This document shows positions 1 through 13,100 of a stretch of DNA of 64,000 nucleotides, one piece after another. This DNA comes from Arcuatula senhousia (Eukaryota; Mollusca; Bivalvia; Mytilida; Mytilidae). The stretch spans positions 16,773,092 to 16,837,091 of the forward strand of contig OZ020308.1 in the NCBI GenBank assembly GCA_963971305.1. The letters run 5' to 3'. Within the stretch, counting starts at the first letter, position 1; each line of letters begins with the position of its first letter. The translations under genes and the position numbers were made by a program. The notes beneath the pieces are model-generated. The model saw nothing but the letters and a program-made list of their open reading frames with translations, did no database searches and had not been told where the DNA came from.

Positions 1-420
1 AACTTAAGGTACCAAGAAATGGCCAATGCTTTGTTGTTATTTGATGGTTAACTTGATGCACCAGGAGGCCTCTAACAGGGGGTAGCAACTAGCAAGAAAC
101 CATCAATGTTTTGAAGTTACAGGATTGTTAACAGGGTCAAAATTCGAGGTATCAAGAGGCAACCAATGCTTCGAAGTTAGAAAAGTGAAAACTTGCCAGA
201 TTTCCTTAAACAGGAAGTAGGTGAGCAACAGACCAGAAATCAAATCCCTCGTTATGCATTGTAGGACCCAACCCTGATGCAGTAAACCAAATATCAAGTA
301 CTTGAAAACTGTTAAGAAAATTTTTTCCCTGATGCATGCTGCCCAACATTCACCAGTTTATAACCAGGATTATTCACTCCATAAAAACCGGCCAAAAATC
401 AGCTTCCTAGTAAACACAAA
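1..420. other. No gene seen; weak short repeat
   Basis: No coding feature is supported. A loose phrase of the form CAATGCTTTGAAGTTA recurs with changes near 26, 106 and 168, so a decayed short tandem repeat of roughly 70 bp may be present. The small ORF here has no recognisable domain. Confidence 0.4.
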
Positions 421-901
421 TTAAGGTGGGACGTTACGTTAAAAACGACGTTACCGATAAAATTTACCTGTACACTGAAAAATCTGTCAGAACGTTGTAA
501 AACTCGACGTCAATTTTAATTAGATTCTATTGCTATTTTTACGTATAGGCAATGTTTACGAAACCGTATCTTAAAAACGAAGTCCGGTACATATCCTTTA
601 TTTTACCTCATTGCATCGCAAATCCAAGGAGCATTATGTTAGTTTTTGGTCAAAATTTGGATATTGCAAGTCCAATTTTGTGTCAAAAAAGTAAAAATAA
701 AGGGTGTGTAAGTTGCGTTTTTCTTATATGTCTTTGTTAATTTCCCGCCGAAATTGCAGTTTTCAAATGCATATATTTCAAAAACGAGGTCTGGGACCCT
801 CATTTTTTATTTCATATATGGATGTATATTGGTAAGAACTATGTGTCTGTAAATTTTAATTAAAATCTGGATATATGTCATTTGGTATCGTCCCACCTTA
901 A
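421..901. mobile_element. TTAA-flanked MITE, about 480 bp
   Basis: The segment opens with TTAAGGTGGGACG (421-433) and closes with its exact reverse complement CGTCCCACCTTAA (889-901). The ends are therefore a perfect terminal inverted repeat, GGTGGGACG, bounded by TTAA on both sides. A TTAA target-site duplication is known for the piggyBac and Kolobok superfamilies. No transposase is present, so this is a non-autonomous element. A 62-codon ORF inside it shows no domain and is probably chance. The superfamily is inferred from the TSD only. Confidence 0.75.
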
Positions 902-3900
902 CCATACACCAGAAGCTTGTTGAATATGTACAGAATGAACCGAAAATTAGGCAAATTATGTATTCTGCAATTAATTCTACTAAAACCTTGGTAGTGATTA
1001 ATATGCCTCACCTGATGCTGACATATTTTGTCAATGCTAGAAAAGACATATAATACAATGCACAAGACCAGATGCAGACTACAACAACATTTCCATAGTT
1101 AGTAAAATTTGTGGTCATATAAAAAAACAGATACAACTCTTGTACTTGTGGATTTTAAGATAAAAACAATCAAGGAGATTAACATCAGAAAGTTGGGACT
1201 GACAATAAAAAATGTTCTTTTAAAATGACAATAAACATATTGGAAGTCATGCAAGAACATTATTGAGACAATTTGAATCATTCAGAAGCTTCTAAAGAAA
1301 TTTCCATATAGTTAACACACTGGTCAGGCAAGTAATTACTAATAGTGAATGTTAACTGCCCAAAGGAAAACTTTTACAAGATTTACAGAACTTGCCTGAA
1401 TTTATGATTACTCTCCAACAGTGAACTAGCCTGAACAATGAAAAGCTAATATGAAGTTACTAGCCAGAATGAATTTTTAGTAAGCCCTGGGCTACCTGGT
1501 TAAGGCAGATGGCCCTAATGCTTTTAATACTGTTGCTTCATTATTATATGTGGGGTATCAATTTTCGTGGTTTTCGTGGGTGGCATATGCATCGACCCAC
1601 AAAATTTGATACCCCTGACAAAAAGGAAATTTAAAATTGATCTATAATATGCTGCAGACTTTAGAACCATGAATTTAAGTATCCACAAACTGGCCCTTTT
1701 TCATCAAACCACGAAAATTTGTACATCAGGTTCATATTTAATAGCTGACAATGTACTCCCTGAAAGAAATTTTAGATAAACAAGAATCTATATTCTATTT
1801 CGTGAAAATTCATTTTCCTTTAGTATCTAGTTATATTAGACCTATGTAAAAGGCAATGTATAACCATCACCCCTTGTCTAGACATACATGTAAGATATAG
1901 TACATGGCAATAACAACATCAAATCTTAATGGGATAGGTTTGGTACATTGCTAAATTCTATTAACAAAGTCAAAACTAAATATCTTCTTTGGCTTTTGAG
2001 GGAGAATAATAATAATGATATTGTAAATGTAAAATTCATTCTAATTTCATATTTGTTTTATTCAAATTTTACAAAGGTACAATATACAGACACCAACAAC
2101 ACCAAATCCTACCTGTTACGACCATACAGGTAGTTATAAACTGTCTGCATGGAGGGTGGCACCACCAAGTTTGGCAATGGTTGGCCATAGTTCGATGAAT
2201 TCCTGTACATATCGTTGTTAGGAAACCAATGTTACGGATATCAATCACAACAGTCAAAATGTTCAAATCAATTGGAAAAATCAACTTAAAATTCTACCGA
2301 AAAATCAAACTGAACAAAATGAAGACAAAATAACGAGAAGTTTGTAGAAGGCACGTGTGAAGGTTTAATGAAGCTTTCTTATGACATAACGATGGAAATC
2401 TAATTTAATTAAAGTTTCCAATTCTCGTCACATGTTGACTATGACATGTATATTAAACCAATCATTTCCTCTGTCAGCTTCTTGTTAATGCTGTTTTAAT
2501 CCACGTTAAACTTCAACTAATTGTTTCCCTAATGATTTCATGAAACAAAGCAGCAAGGCTGCATCATGATCCGTACTGTCAATCATCCTGCTTATAAAGT
2601 CATTTTAATTTGATCAATAAGACTAAAACTGCTTCTTTTTCAAATATTAGGCATATAAAGCGAAAATATGAAGCTCAATTCTGTCTGGAGACTCAAATTT
2701 CATTTCCTTTTATGTCTATTTGACTTTAATAATAGATTAAGTTGTCAGTCTCATAATACATTGTACTAATAATTTAAATTCGAGAAAAATTTGATTCAGT
2801 TTCAATTAAAGGACTCTATAATGGCTTGAACATGTCCATCATTTCCATCCAAGTTGCTTTGCTGTGGTACAACAATTCATACTCTGTTAAAATATAGTAT
2901 ATCCATTCATATAGTCCTAAAATTTATCTTTCTATATTGTGAAACCTGATTTCAATTCCAACTGAAACCTCACTATTCCATTAAACTTATCTTGTTAGCT
3001 ACAATTATTTCCTCATGCAGATTTTTAGATAATGATTTCCATGACATAACTTTCTTCAATCTTGTAATTCTAGTAGATATAGACAAGAAAATCCAATTAT
3101 TTGTCTTCCGAAGGAATAACTATTCAATCAAATATCTATTACATCTCAAACGTATGCAGCAATTAAATTTAAATTGAAAATCATCCTCTTATACGACTTA
3201 AAATTTGCAGCCATTTTTCTAAATCTGGCTCCTTGCTATAAAAGTCTTTATGTTGACCAGTGACATGTTTTGTCTATATTTGTACAGCATACGAGATGTC
3301 TATTTCTTCCACAATTGGAAACAACAGGTGCTCCCAACAGGTGATAATATACTGCTAATTAACTGGCTGATCACATGCCACTAGCATTGGTCAACTTCCA
3401 GTCTCTCATTACCAGAGCTAATAAATAGTCTGCATAAAAATCAATGATATTTTTATAAATGTTTTCCTCTTTATGATGACATTGTATATTTATATACAAA
3501 AGGTATCTTTATTTTCTTCGTCTTTACAACCCACACGTTTTCCGACCGCTAGCTAGCATCAATATCAGAGAAGGAACTTGCTTTTGAAATTGTAATCTTG
3601 GAATGAACAGATTTAAATTGATCCTGAAGACAATGGTTTCTATTATACATCTATCTTTTACATATTTTTCTAATTAATAAAATTTGCATGCTAATCTGAT
3701 TCAAAGATGGATCAGAAAAGGTCTTAAAACATGTCTAAAGCAGCTCAATAATTCATCCTAACACAAGCTATATATGGTAATGTACTTAAAAGGAAGTGGT
3801 GGAAGTAAAATTCTAAATCTCAAATGCATATGGATTATGGATTAATATACATATAAAAAAAAATCTTCTTTGCTTTTAAATGCACATCAATTGTCTAACA

Positions 3901-4049
3901 TCATGAGCTGGAAATCTAAATGACTTGAAGTTTTCATGAAAAGAATGTTTGATAAAAAAAACTCAGACTTTGGTCTTTCAACACAGTCAAGGGTATGATG
4001 ATAAAGTGAAAAATAAATATAGAGGTATAAACATGTGTATCTTGTTCTC
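902..4049. other. Gene-free AT-rich stretch
   Basis: No ORF with recognisable domains and no convincing exon was found on either strand. The stretch is AT-rich with simple runs. The ORFs present are about 60 codons and low in complexity. I see nothing else to annotate. Confidence 0.5.
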
Positions 4050-4995
4050 TTACAAGGACAGACTAGATAATGTGTCTATGAGCCACAGGATGGCCCTCCC
4101 GTTCTTGAAATATCATTGACCCTCAATGTGTATTACCTGGGATATGGACCTTTACCAAGAAATTGATCAAAAGTGTTCATGTGTAAAATATAGGTCGCTG
4201 TGACCTTATTTCTGATGGGTGGTGCCATGTACCAAGACTCATCGAGAAGTGAAATATTATTGACCCCTAACATGTAGTATTCAAGATATGGACCTTAACC
4301 AAGAACTTAACCAAAGTCATTAATGCGTAAATATAGGTCACAGTGACCTCATTTCTAGTGGATGGTGTCACTTTACCCAAGACACATCTAGTGGTGAAAT
4401 ATCATTGACCCCCAACATCCAGTATCCAAGTTATGGACCTTAACCAAGAACTTAACCGAAGTCGTTCATGCATAAAATATAGATCACAGTGACCTAATTT
4501 TTATTGGGTGGTGTCATGTTACCCAAGACACATCTAGTGGTGAAATACCATTGACCATCAACATGTAGTATCTGAGATATGGACCTTAACCAAGAACTTA
4601 ACCAAGTTCATTCATGCGTAAAATATAGGTCACAGTGACCTAATTTCTAGTGGGTGGTGTCACCTTACCTAAGACACATCTAGTAGTGAAATATCATTGA
4701 CCCCCAACATCTAGTATCCAAGTTATGGACCTTAACCAAGAACTTAACCGAAGTCATTCATGCATAAAATATAGGTCACAGTGACCTAATTTCTAGTGGG
4801 TGGTGTAGCCCTACCCAAGACCCATCTGGTGGTGAAATATCGTTGACCCCCAACATCTAGTATCCGAGTAATGGACCTTAACCAAGAACTTAACCAAAGT
4901 GTTACGGACGGACGTACGTACGTACGGACGTACGGACGGACGGACGGACAAGGGTAAAACTATATGTCCGATCCACATACGTGGTCGGGCCATAA
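4050..4995. mobile_element. Bivalve-type element with about 146-bp internal tandem units
   Basis: A phrase containing GGACCTTAACCAAGAACTTA recurs near 4275, 4435, 4581, 4728 and 4874, giving degenerate tandem units of about 146 bp. Each unit also carries TAGGTCACAGTGACC and ACATCTAGT-type blocks. The right end is an ACGGACGG/ACGTACGT-rich stretch (about 4902-4950), then a closing block with CCGATCCACATACGTGG and GGGCCATAAAAA. A reverse-orientation relative lies at about 26881-27775, which supports a dispersed mobile family. No coding capacity is seen, and the exact left boundary is uncertain. Confidence 0.6.
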
Positions 4996-7900
4996 AAATA
5001 AGAAACTCAAGACTTTACAGCATTATTCCTACAGTACAACCTGAAAATTTCTGTCATTCTAAATAATATTATCTAGCATTAAATCGACTGAAAAGGAGCT
5101 TCAAATATTACATTTTTATACAAAGTTCAACACAATCAGCAGTAATTCAAAATGGAAGAGGAAGGTTTGGCACAATTAAACCTGGTCAGATTGACCGCCA
5201 TGTTTGGTAGTTTTTGTTAGTACCATTATTTTCCTTTAACAAAAAAATAAAATAATTGCATTTGCAATGCACTCCCATGTACAGCCTTTTGATATTCACA
5301 TTTGTTAAGGCAGCAAAATGAGAAATTTCTGATAGACAATGAAAGGAAGTTGAGAGTGATTTATATCAAAGAACAAAGATTAAGGGTCTTATTTCAGGTG
5401 AACAGGAATACACAAATTGGCCTTATTAATTACTTGTATTTCAATATCAGCCATTAAATAAGAAATTATATAAACTCTGATGACAAACTATTTCATTTAA
5501 ATATCAAATCAATGTTTCCATGGAAACGGATATAACTAGGGAAAAAGATTCAAAAGACAAAAAAATTAATTGGAGAAGCTTAGATCAAAGACGAAAATAG
5601 ACTAATTCCGTAGGCATAAAGGCATCAATATATAAAGAAAAACACAAGTCAACAGTACAGATGTCTCTAACAGAAATGTCTGCACTTACTCAACTAAATT
5701 ATGGCTATTTCCAAAGTTCTGTAAATGAGATGCCATTAAAGGACTTTCTATTACCTAGAGCCTTGAAAATCAGAAATTAATAGGAAATGCCTAATTTCAA
5801 TTAAAACAAGATGGATTTATGCTTAATTTGTTGTCTCCTCAACCATTAGCATGCTAAAATGTTTTATAGAGAGAAACCCATTAGAAAACAAGGAAGTTTT
5901 TCCTTAAAGAAGATTTTTCTTACTTCTAAAGTGAGAGAATCAAGATCAATAGAATTTCAGCAATCAAGGTAACAGATACATTATACATTTTATACAAGCA
6001 GGAGAATAGTAACTGGTTCTTAGATTTCAAATTTGAAGTACATAGATGTACAATGTACATGTACAATGCAGCCAACAGCAGCATTTGTAGGACACTTCAA
6101 GCATCAGAACTATCAACTCAGTGGCAAATCCAGATTGGGGATCTGAGGGTCTCAACCCCTTTCATAGTGAAATTTTGTAATTTTTGTGCAGATTTTTAGC
6201 AATCTCCTTTTGTTCTCAGTACACTATAGACAGAACATCCCCTATTCAAAAAGTTCTAGATCCACCCTTCCAACTTCATTGTTACATCCTGACAATACTT
6301 GGAACAGGACAAAACAATTATGTCCCCCACAAAAGTGGGGAAAGACATAAATATCAATATACAGCATTACCAGAATTAACCTTTTTATACCCATTTTTGG
6401 TATTGTATTTTGAAACTACTGGGTGATAACCGCTGCTGGTGGACCAGAGATCCCGGAGGGTAATCACAAGCATGATCATCAGACTTGTCTGCCACGATTT
6501 TAACAATAAATTTCTGATATTTTTGTCATTGAAATTTCTGATTGTTAAATTCAAAATTGTTTAAAACACCAGGTTTCTTTCCTTGTAATGCACATGGTCG
6601 ATACCTTTGGTGCTTGATTTGGTTTCCTGTTTGAACTTTTTGGTTTTGAGAACTTTTCATTGAATACTTTTGGTGTTTTGATTTTCCAATGTTCTGATTG
6701 AGAGGTTATTCCTTAAAATATCGATATACAGCATTACCAAAATGAACTGTTTTTTTCCCACTTTTGGTATTGTATTTTGAACAGATTCAACAAGCTAGTG
6801 TGTCTTGATGTTACACACTTTCTGCTTGATATTAAATTTTCAACTGACTTTTCTGTGATAACTTTTAGTTTGTAAGTACCTTAGATCTCATGTTTATAAT
6901 ACAATAATGTTTTTGCACAAAGTTTCATGAAGATCAATCAAGAGGTTCAATAAGTACCGGTAAGCTTAAAATGTGCCTCATAATAAAGTGTAAATTTATA
7001 TCATGAGGGTGATTAAACCCACTTTGTGTTTTCAACATAACATTTTTTATTTTCATTTACAATATTTCCATTTGTGTATTATCATCGTGGAATTAAAGAC
7101 ATTTTCTCTTATGATATCAGATAACAGGTAATAAGTTGAGAGAAGCTGCAATTAACAATGTATTTTACTCCCATATACAGTCTTTTTGTTTTTTGATAAA
7201 ACCAAAAATACAAGTACACAACATTACCAAAGAACCTGCCTCAAAGACATAAGTGTCAAACAAACGGTACACATATCTAAATAAAATCAATAATTTAAAA
7301 CAGTACTTCTATTTTATTTTAATTTAATACAGGGTAAGAAATTCGCTGAAAAAGTAACCAGCCCTGATTTGAAATTGTCCTGTTTTTGCTTTATAGCCAG
7401 TCAAATTTTCATGAATTTTAGCCAGCCCTGCCCAAAAGTTACCAGTCTCGGACTGGCAGGCAGGCTGTTATTTCCAACTCTGATTTAATATAATGAAGTA
7501 TTTGATCATCATTAACCAATGCAAGAAAGATAACTCTAGCTTAAATTGCCGACTCTTCTGATTGCATCAATTGTTTTCATCCTGTTTTTAACATGCACAG
7601 CCTGCCAATATATTAAACAAGATGAATGAGGGCGGTATAGGGGAGAAGAGAAGGAGAGGAATTGCAAAAAGAACATCCCATAGGGATTTACATGTACATG
7701 ACATCACACCGCTAAAAAAAATCAGTTTCTCAGGATAAACTTTAATTCTAGTTAAGAAAAAGATTCATTCAGAGACTTAAGACTCTAATATACAAATGGC
7801 ATGTACTATGAATCAGTTTCAGTTCATACATGTACATGAACAGTATTAAAACCATTTCACCTTAAGGATGGTCACTTATACATATTTTTATTAAATATTT

Positions 7901-10175
7901 AAAAAATTGTGATGGAAATGATAGATTAGTGTCCACTCTATAAAATGACAAATAGAAAATCATATGTCCATGTAGTTGATTAAGAGAAATGTGACATCAA
8001 CAGTTTGGTGGAATAACAGATTCCTCTAGTTTTAACACTTTAACATTGTGACATGTTTGGCCTTTAAAATACTGAAATTGTGCATACAGTAGATAAGCAT
8101 TTTAAAATATTTTATACAGTGGAATTTTAAGGATGTATTCTGGACATGTTTAGGTCTTGTTGAAATCTGATTTGGAAATAACTTTAAAACTGCTCAAAAT
8201 GTACATGTATGTACAATAACAATAGATTTATAAAATATATATGCATATCATAAAACTGTGTGAAAAAAATTATGATTTTTGTCAAGTAGTTTTGGAAAAA
8301 TTGCCATTAAAAATTTATGCCTGAAATTGCTGGTGAATCTGAAAATAGGGATTCATCTCATGAAAAAAATATTCACTAGTCATTAATTTTTTGATTCCTT
8401 ACACTCTTAATTAGATATTTTATTTAATAAGAAACCAAACAACAAATGAACTTGAGGAAATAAAGAAAAACCTGCATTTTTAAGGAAATTTGGAACGACC
8501 AAAAATTTTCTTTATTGCAATTTCATAAGCCAGGACTTCAGGGGTCACTACACTTCTGGATGACAGGGAGAAGTGACAACAAATTAGGGAGAAGTGACAG
8601 GTGCACGACACTAACTACCTTAGAAACAAATTAACTACATGTACATGTAATGATTTTCAATATATTGTATAGGTGTTTGGTAGTGCAAACATCAGGACTT
8701 TCAATAGAAGCAGGAAGGCGGCTATTTTATCTGTCTACTTTTTAGAAATTTCTACCAATCAAATTATCCAATAGGAAAATAGCCACCTACTCTTGAATGA
8801 GAAATGTCTACTTGAAAAAGTGTTGAAAAACCTGTAACATATGAAATCTCAATGAATTTATTAATATGTAAGTTAGTTAGGAGGTGGTATATTCATAACC
8901 ACGGTACCAGGGAGATTGCTAATACAATTGAAGTCTTTATTCAGCAACCATGCATTAATGAAAAAACACACGAAAATGGTATACCCCTGCCGACATCTTA
9001 TAATAGTGAAAGTTCTTACAACAGTTTGCTAAATAAACATGTTAGTTATAATTGGTGAAAGAAAAGAAAAGCACAATCAAGTGCATGTCTAAACCATCAA
9101 TTGATGTAAGCCACATAGCAAATAAAATCGACAAATCATAACCATTTTGTAAAGTACATCGATCTTTCAATGTTTTAATGAAAAAAAAAAAACTAAAAAT
9201 TAGATTTTTTGTTATTAAATTCCTGATTTTCTGTCAAATAATTGGGTGTCAGTTACTCAACTTCAAAGTATCAAACTTGACTTTGTTTGTTGCAGTAAAC
9301 ACAGCTATTTCTCATGAAAAGTCAAGAAAAATGTTACGGAGTGAAGTGCCGAAACCTTAGATATCATATGTAAACCAGGGTAAAATTTAAGATAATCTTC
9401 AACATGGAATTTACTCTGTCCCTACATATCTTTATTTTATTTGTTTATTTTAGTTTCATTGCATTCCAAATAAAATTTATTTTATGTTTGTAAACAAAAG
9501 ACATGCAAAGGAAAAAGACTTCGAGCAAAATCGAAATTTAGGACTTTGCATCGTAAGTTTTGTATGCATATATAAAAAGGAAACAGTACTTATAATTCAT
9601 GATTATTAGATTTCAATGTTTTATTGCTACCTTTCATTAGGAGGGCGACCTGACATTTTCCAAATACATTTTTAATTCGCCATTTTCTGCTTGACGTAAT
9701 GGAAATTGTAAACAACGCCCGTTTCAGGATAGAACACAAATAGATTTCCGGAAAATTAGCATTGATCAAATACAATCTTTTTATTTCGATTCAGATAAAA
9801 TGTTCAACTGAATGGTATAAATCACAGAATGAATTAAAAGATTGTAAACTACAATATTTTTTTTCAAAATTAAACACATTTTGGTTTTGAAAATTATTTA
9901 CAGGGATTAAATAAAACTTGGCCATCCCTGTTATTTACAAGAAACAAAAAAGTTTGAAACTAAGAAAAGCTATTTGTAAACTTAGAATTATCATATCTTC
10001 ACATAAAAAATCATAGACCTGTATATTTGATTTACAGGTCTATGCATAAATTAAAAATTGAGATTGCTAGACATGTCAATATTCCTGAAACAGAACGTGA
10101 TTGCAAAAAAAAAAAATATGCAATACGGATGCAATTGAAGACGAAATTCATGTCACGTTTTAATTGATTGAAATC
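4996..10175. other. Gene-free stretch left of the hammerhead array
   Basis: No exon or gene is supported. A phrase near 6345 (ATATACAGCATTACCA followed by TTTTGGTATTGTATTTTGAA) recurs near 6715, probably an old dispersed-repeat duplication. A perfect 12-bp hairpin is listed separately. The remaining ORFs of 60-80 codons are low-complexity and unconvincing. Confidence 0.45.
10012..10044. repeat. Perfect 12-bp stem hairpin
   Basis: CATAGACCTGTA (10012-10023) is followed after 9 bases by its exact complement TACAGGTCTATG (10033-10044). The core ACAGGTCTATG also occurs singly near 25426 and 58940, so it may belong to a dispersed repeat. No function is assigned. Confidence 0.6.
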
Positions 10176-13100
10176 ATGTCTGGAACTTTGTTGTCATTTG
10201 TATTTCGAACACACGTGAAGGTTAGCACTGCTGGTGGAGTGTAAATTCCCTGAGGTTAGCCCGCTCCGGCACCAACACTTTTGAGTTGGAGAATACATCA
10301 AAGCTTTAAATTATCCGTCTAAATTTCAAAATTGTCAAAACCCTAAGGTTCTTCCTACCCCAGACATAGGTTGAATATCTTAGTAATAATTTGGTTCCCC
10401 AGTTTGGTATTTTTGGTTATACTGTTCTATGCTCTTCATATTCAAACAGTGTTTGGCATTTTCAATATTTTTGGTAGAGCGCCTCTGATGAGTCTCGAAT
10501 AGACGAAACGCGCGTCAGGCGTAGCAAAATTTAATGTCTGGAACTTTGTTGTCAATTGTATTTCGAACACACGTGAAGGTTAGCACTGCTGGTGGAGTGT
10601 AAATTCCCCGAGGTTAGCCCGCTCCGGCACCAACACTTTTGAGTTGGAGAATACATCAAAGCTTTAAATTATCCGTCTAAATTTCAAAATTGTCAAAACC
10701 CTAAGGTTCTTCCTACCCCAGACATAGGTTGAATATCTTAGTAATAATTTGGTTCCCCAGTTTGGTATTTTTGGTTATACTGTTCTATGCTCTTCATATT
10801 CATACAGTGTTTGGCATTTTCAATATTTTTGGTAGAGCGCCTCTGATGAGTCTCGAATAGACGAAACGCGCGTCAGGCGTAGCAAAATTTAATGTCTGGA
10901 ACTTTGTTGTCATTTGTATTTCGAACACACGTGAAGGTTAGCACTGCTGGTGGAGTGTAAATTCCCCGAGGTTAGCCCGCTCCGGCACCAACACTTTTGA
11001 GTTGGAGAATACATCAAAGCTTTAAATTATCCGTCTAAATTTCAAAATTGTCAAAACCCTAAGGTTCTTCCTACCCCAGACATAGGTTGAATATCTTAGT
11101 AATAATTTGGTTCCCCAGTTTGGTATTTTTGGTTATACTGTTCTATTCTCTTCATATTCATACAGTGTTTGGCATTTTCAATATTTTTGGTAGAGCGCCT
11201 CTGATGAGTCTCGAATAGACGAAACGCGCGTCAGGCGTAGCAAAATTTAATGTCTGGAACTTTGTTGTCATTTGTATTTCGAACACACGTGAAGGTTAGC
11301 ACTGCTGGTGGAGTGTAAATTCCCCGAGGTTAGCCCGCTCCGGCACCAACACTTTTGAGTTGGAGAATACATCAAAGCTTTAAATTATCCGTCTAAATTT
11401 CAAAATTGTCAAAACCCTAAGGTTCTTCCTACCCCAGACATAGGTTGAATATCTTAGTAATAATTTGGTTCCCCAGTTTGGTATTTTTGGTTATACTGTT
11501 CTATGCTCTTCATATTCATACAGTGTTTGGCATTTTCAATATTTTTGGTAGAGCGCCTCTGATGAGTCTCGAATAGACGAAACGCGCGTCAGGCGTAGCA
11601 AAATTTAATGTCTGGAACTTTGTTGTCATTTGTATTTCGAACACACGTGAAGGTTAGCACTGCTGGTGGAGTGTAAATTCCCCGAGGTTAGCCCGCTCCG
11701 GCACCAACACTTTTGAGTTGGAGAATACATCAAAGCTTTAAATTATCCGTCTAAATTTCAAAATTGTCAAAACCCTAAGGTTCTTCCTACCCCAGACATA
11801 GGTTGAATATCTTAGTAATAATTTGGTTCCCCAGTTTGGTATTTTTGGTTATACTGTTCTATGCTCTTCATATTCATACAGTGTTTGGCATTTTCAATAT
11901 TTTTGGTAGAGCGCCTCTGATGAGTCTCGAATAGACGAAACGCGCGTCAGGCGTAGCAAAATTTAATGTCTGGAACTTTGTTGTCATTTGTATTTCGAAC
12001 ACACGTGAAGGTTAGCACTGCTGGTGGAGTGTAAATTCCCCGAGGTTAGCCCGCTCCGGCACCAACACTTTTGAGTTGGAGAATACATCAAAGCTTTAAA
12101 TTATCCGTCTAAATTTCAAAATTGTCAAAACCCTAAGGTTCTTCCTACCCCAGACATAGGTTGAATATCTTAGTAATAATTTGGTTCCCCAGTTTGGTAT
12201 TTTTGGTTATACTGTTCTATGCTCTTCATATTCATACAGTGTTTGGCATTTTCAATATTTTTGGTAGAGCGCCTCTGATGAGTCTCGAATAGACGAAACG
12301 CGCGTCAGGCGTAGCAAAATTTAATGTCTGGAACTTTGTTGTCATTTGTATTTCGAACACACGTGAAGGTTAGCACTGCTGGTGGAGTGTAAATTCCCCG
12401 AGGTTAGCCCGCTCCGGCACCAACACTTTTGAGTTGGAGAATACATCAAAGCTTTAAATTATCCGTCTAAATTTCAAAATTGTCAAAACCCTAAGGTTCT
12501 TCCTACCCCAGACATAGGTTGAATATCTTAGTAATAATTTGGTTCCCCAGTTTGGTATTTTTGGTTATACTGTTCTATGCTCTTCATATTCATACAGTGT
12601 TTGGCATTTTCAATATTTTTGGTAGAGCGCCTCTGATGAGTCTCGAATAGACGAAACGCGCGTCAGGCGTAGCAAAATTTAATGTCTGGAACTTTGTTGT
12701 CATTTGTATTTCGAACACACGTGAAGGTTAGCACTGCTGGTGGAGTGTAAATTCCCCGAGGTTAGCCCGCTCCGGCACCAACACTTTTGAGTTGGAGAAT
12801 ACATCAAAGCTTTAAATTATCCGTCTAAATTTCAAAATTGTCAAAACCCTAAGGTTCTTCCTACCCCAGACATAGGTTGAATATCTTAGTAATAATTTGG
12901 TTCCCCAGTTTGGTATTTTTGGTTATACTGTTCTATGCTCTTCATATTCATACAGTGTTTGGCATTTTCAATATTTTTGGTAGAGCGCCTCTGATGAGTC
13001 TCGAATAGACGAAACGCGCGTCAGGCGTAGCAAAATTTAATGTCTGGAACTTTGTTGTCATTTGTATTTCGAACACACGTGAAGGTTAGCACTGCTGGTG

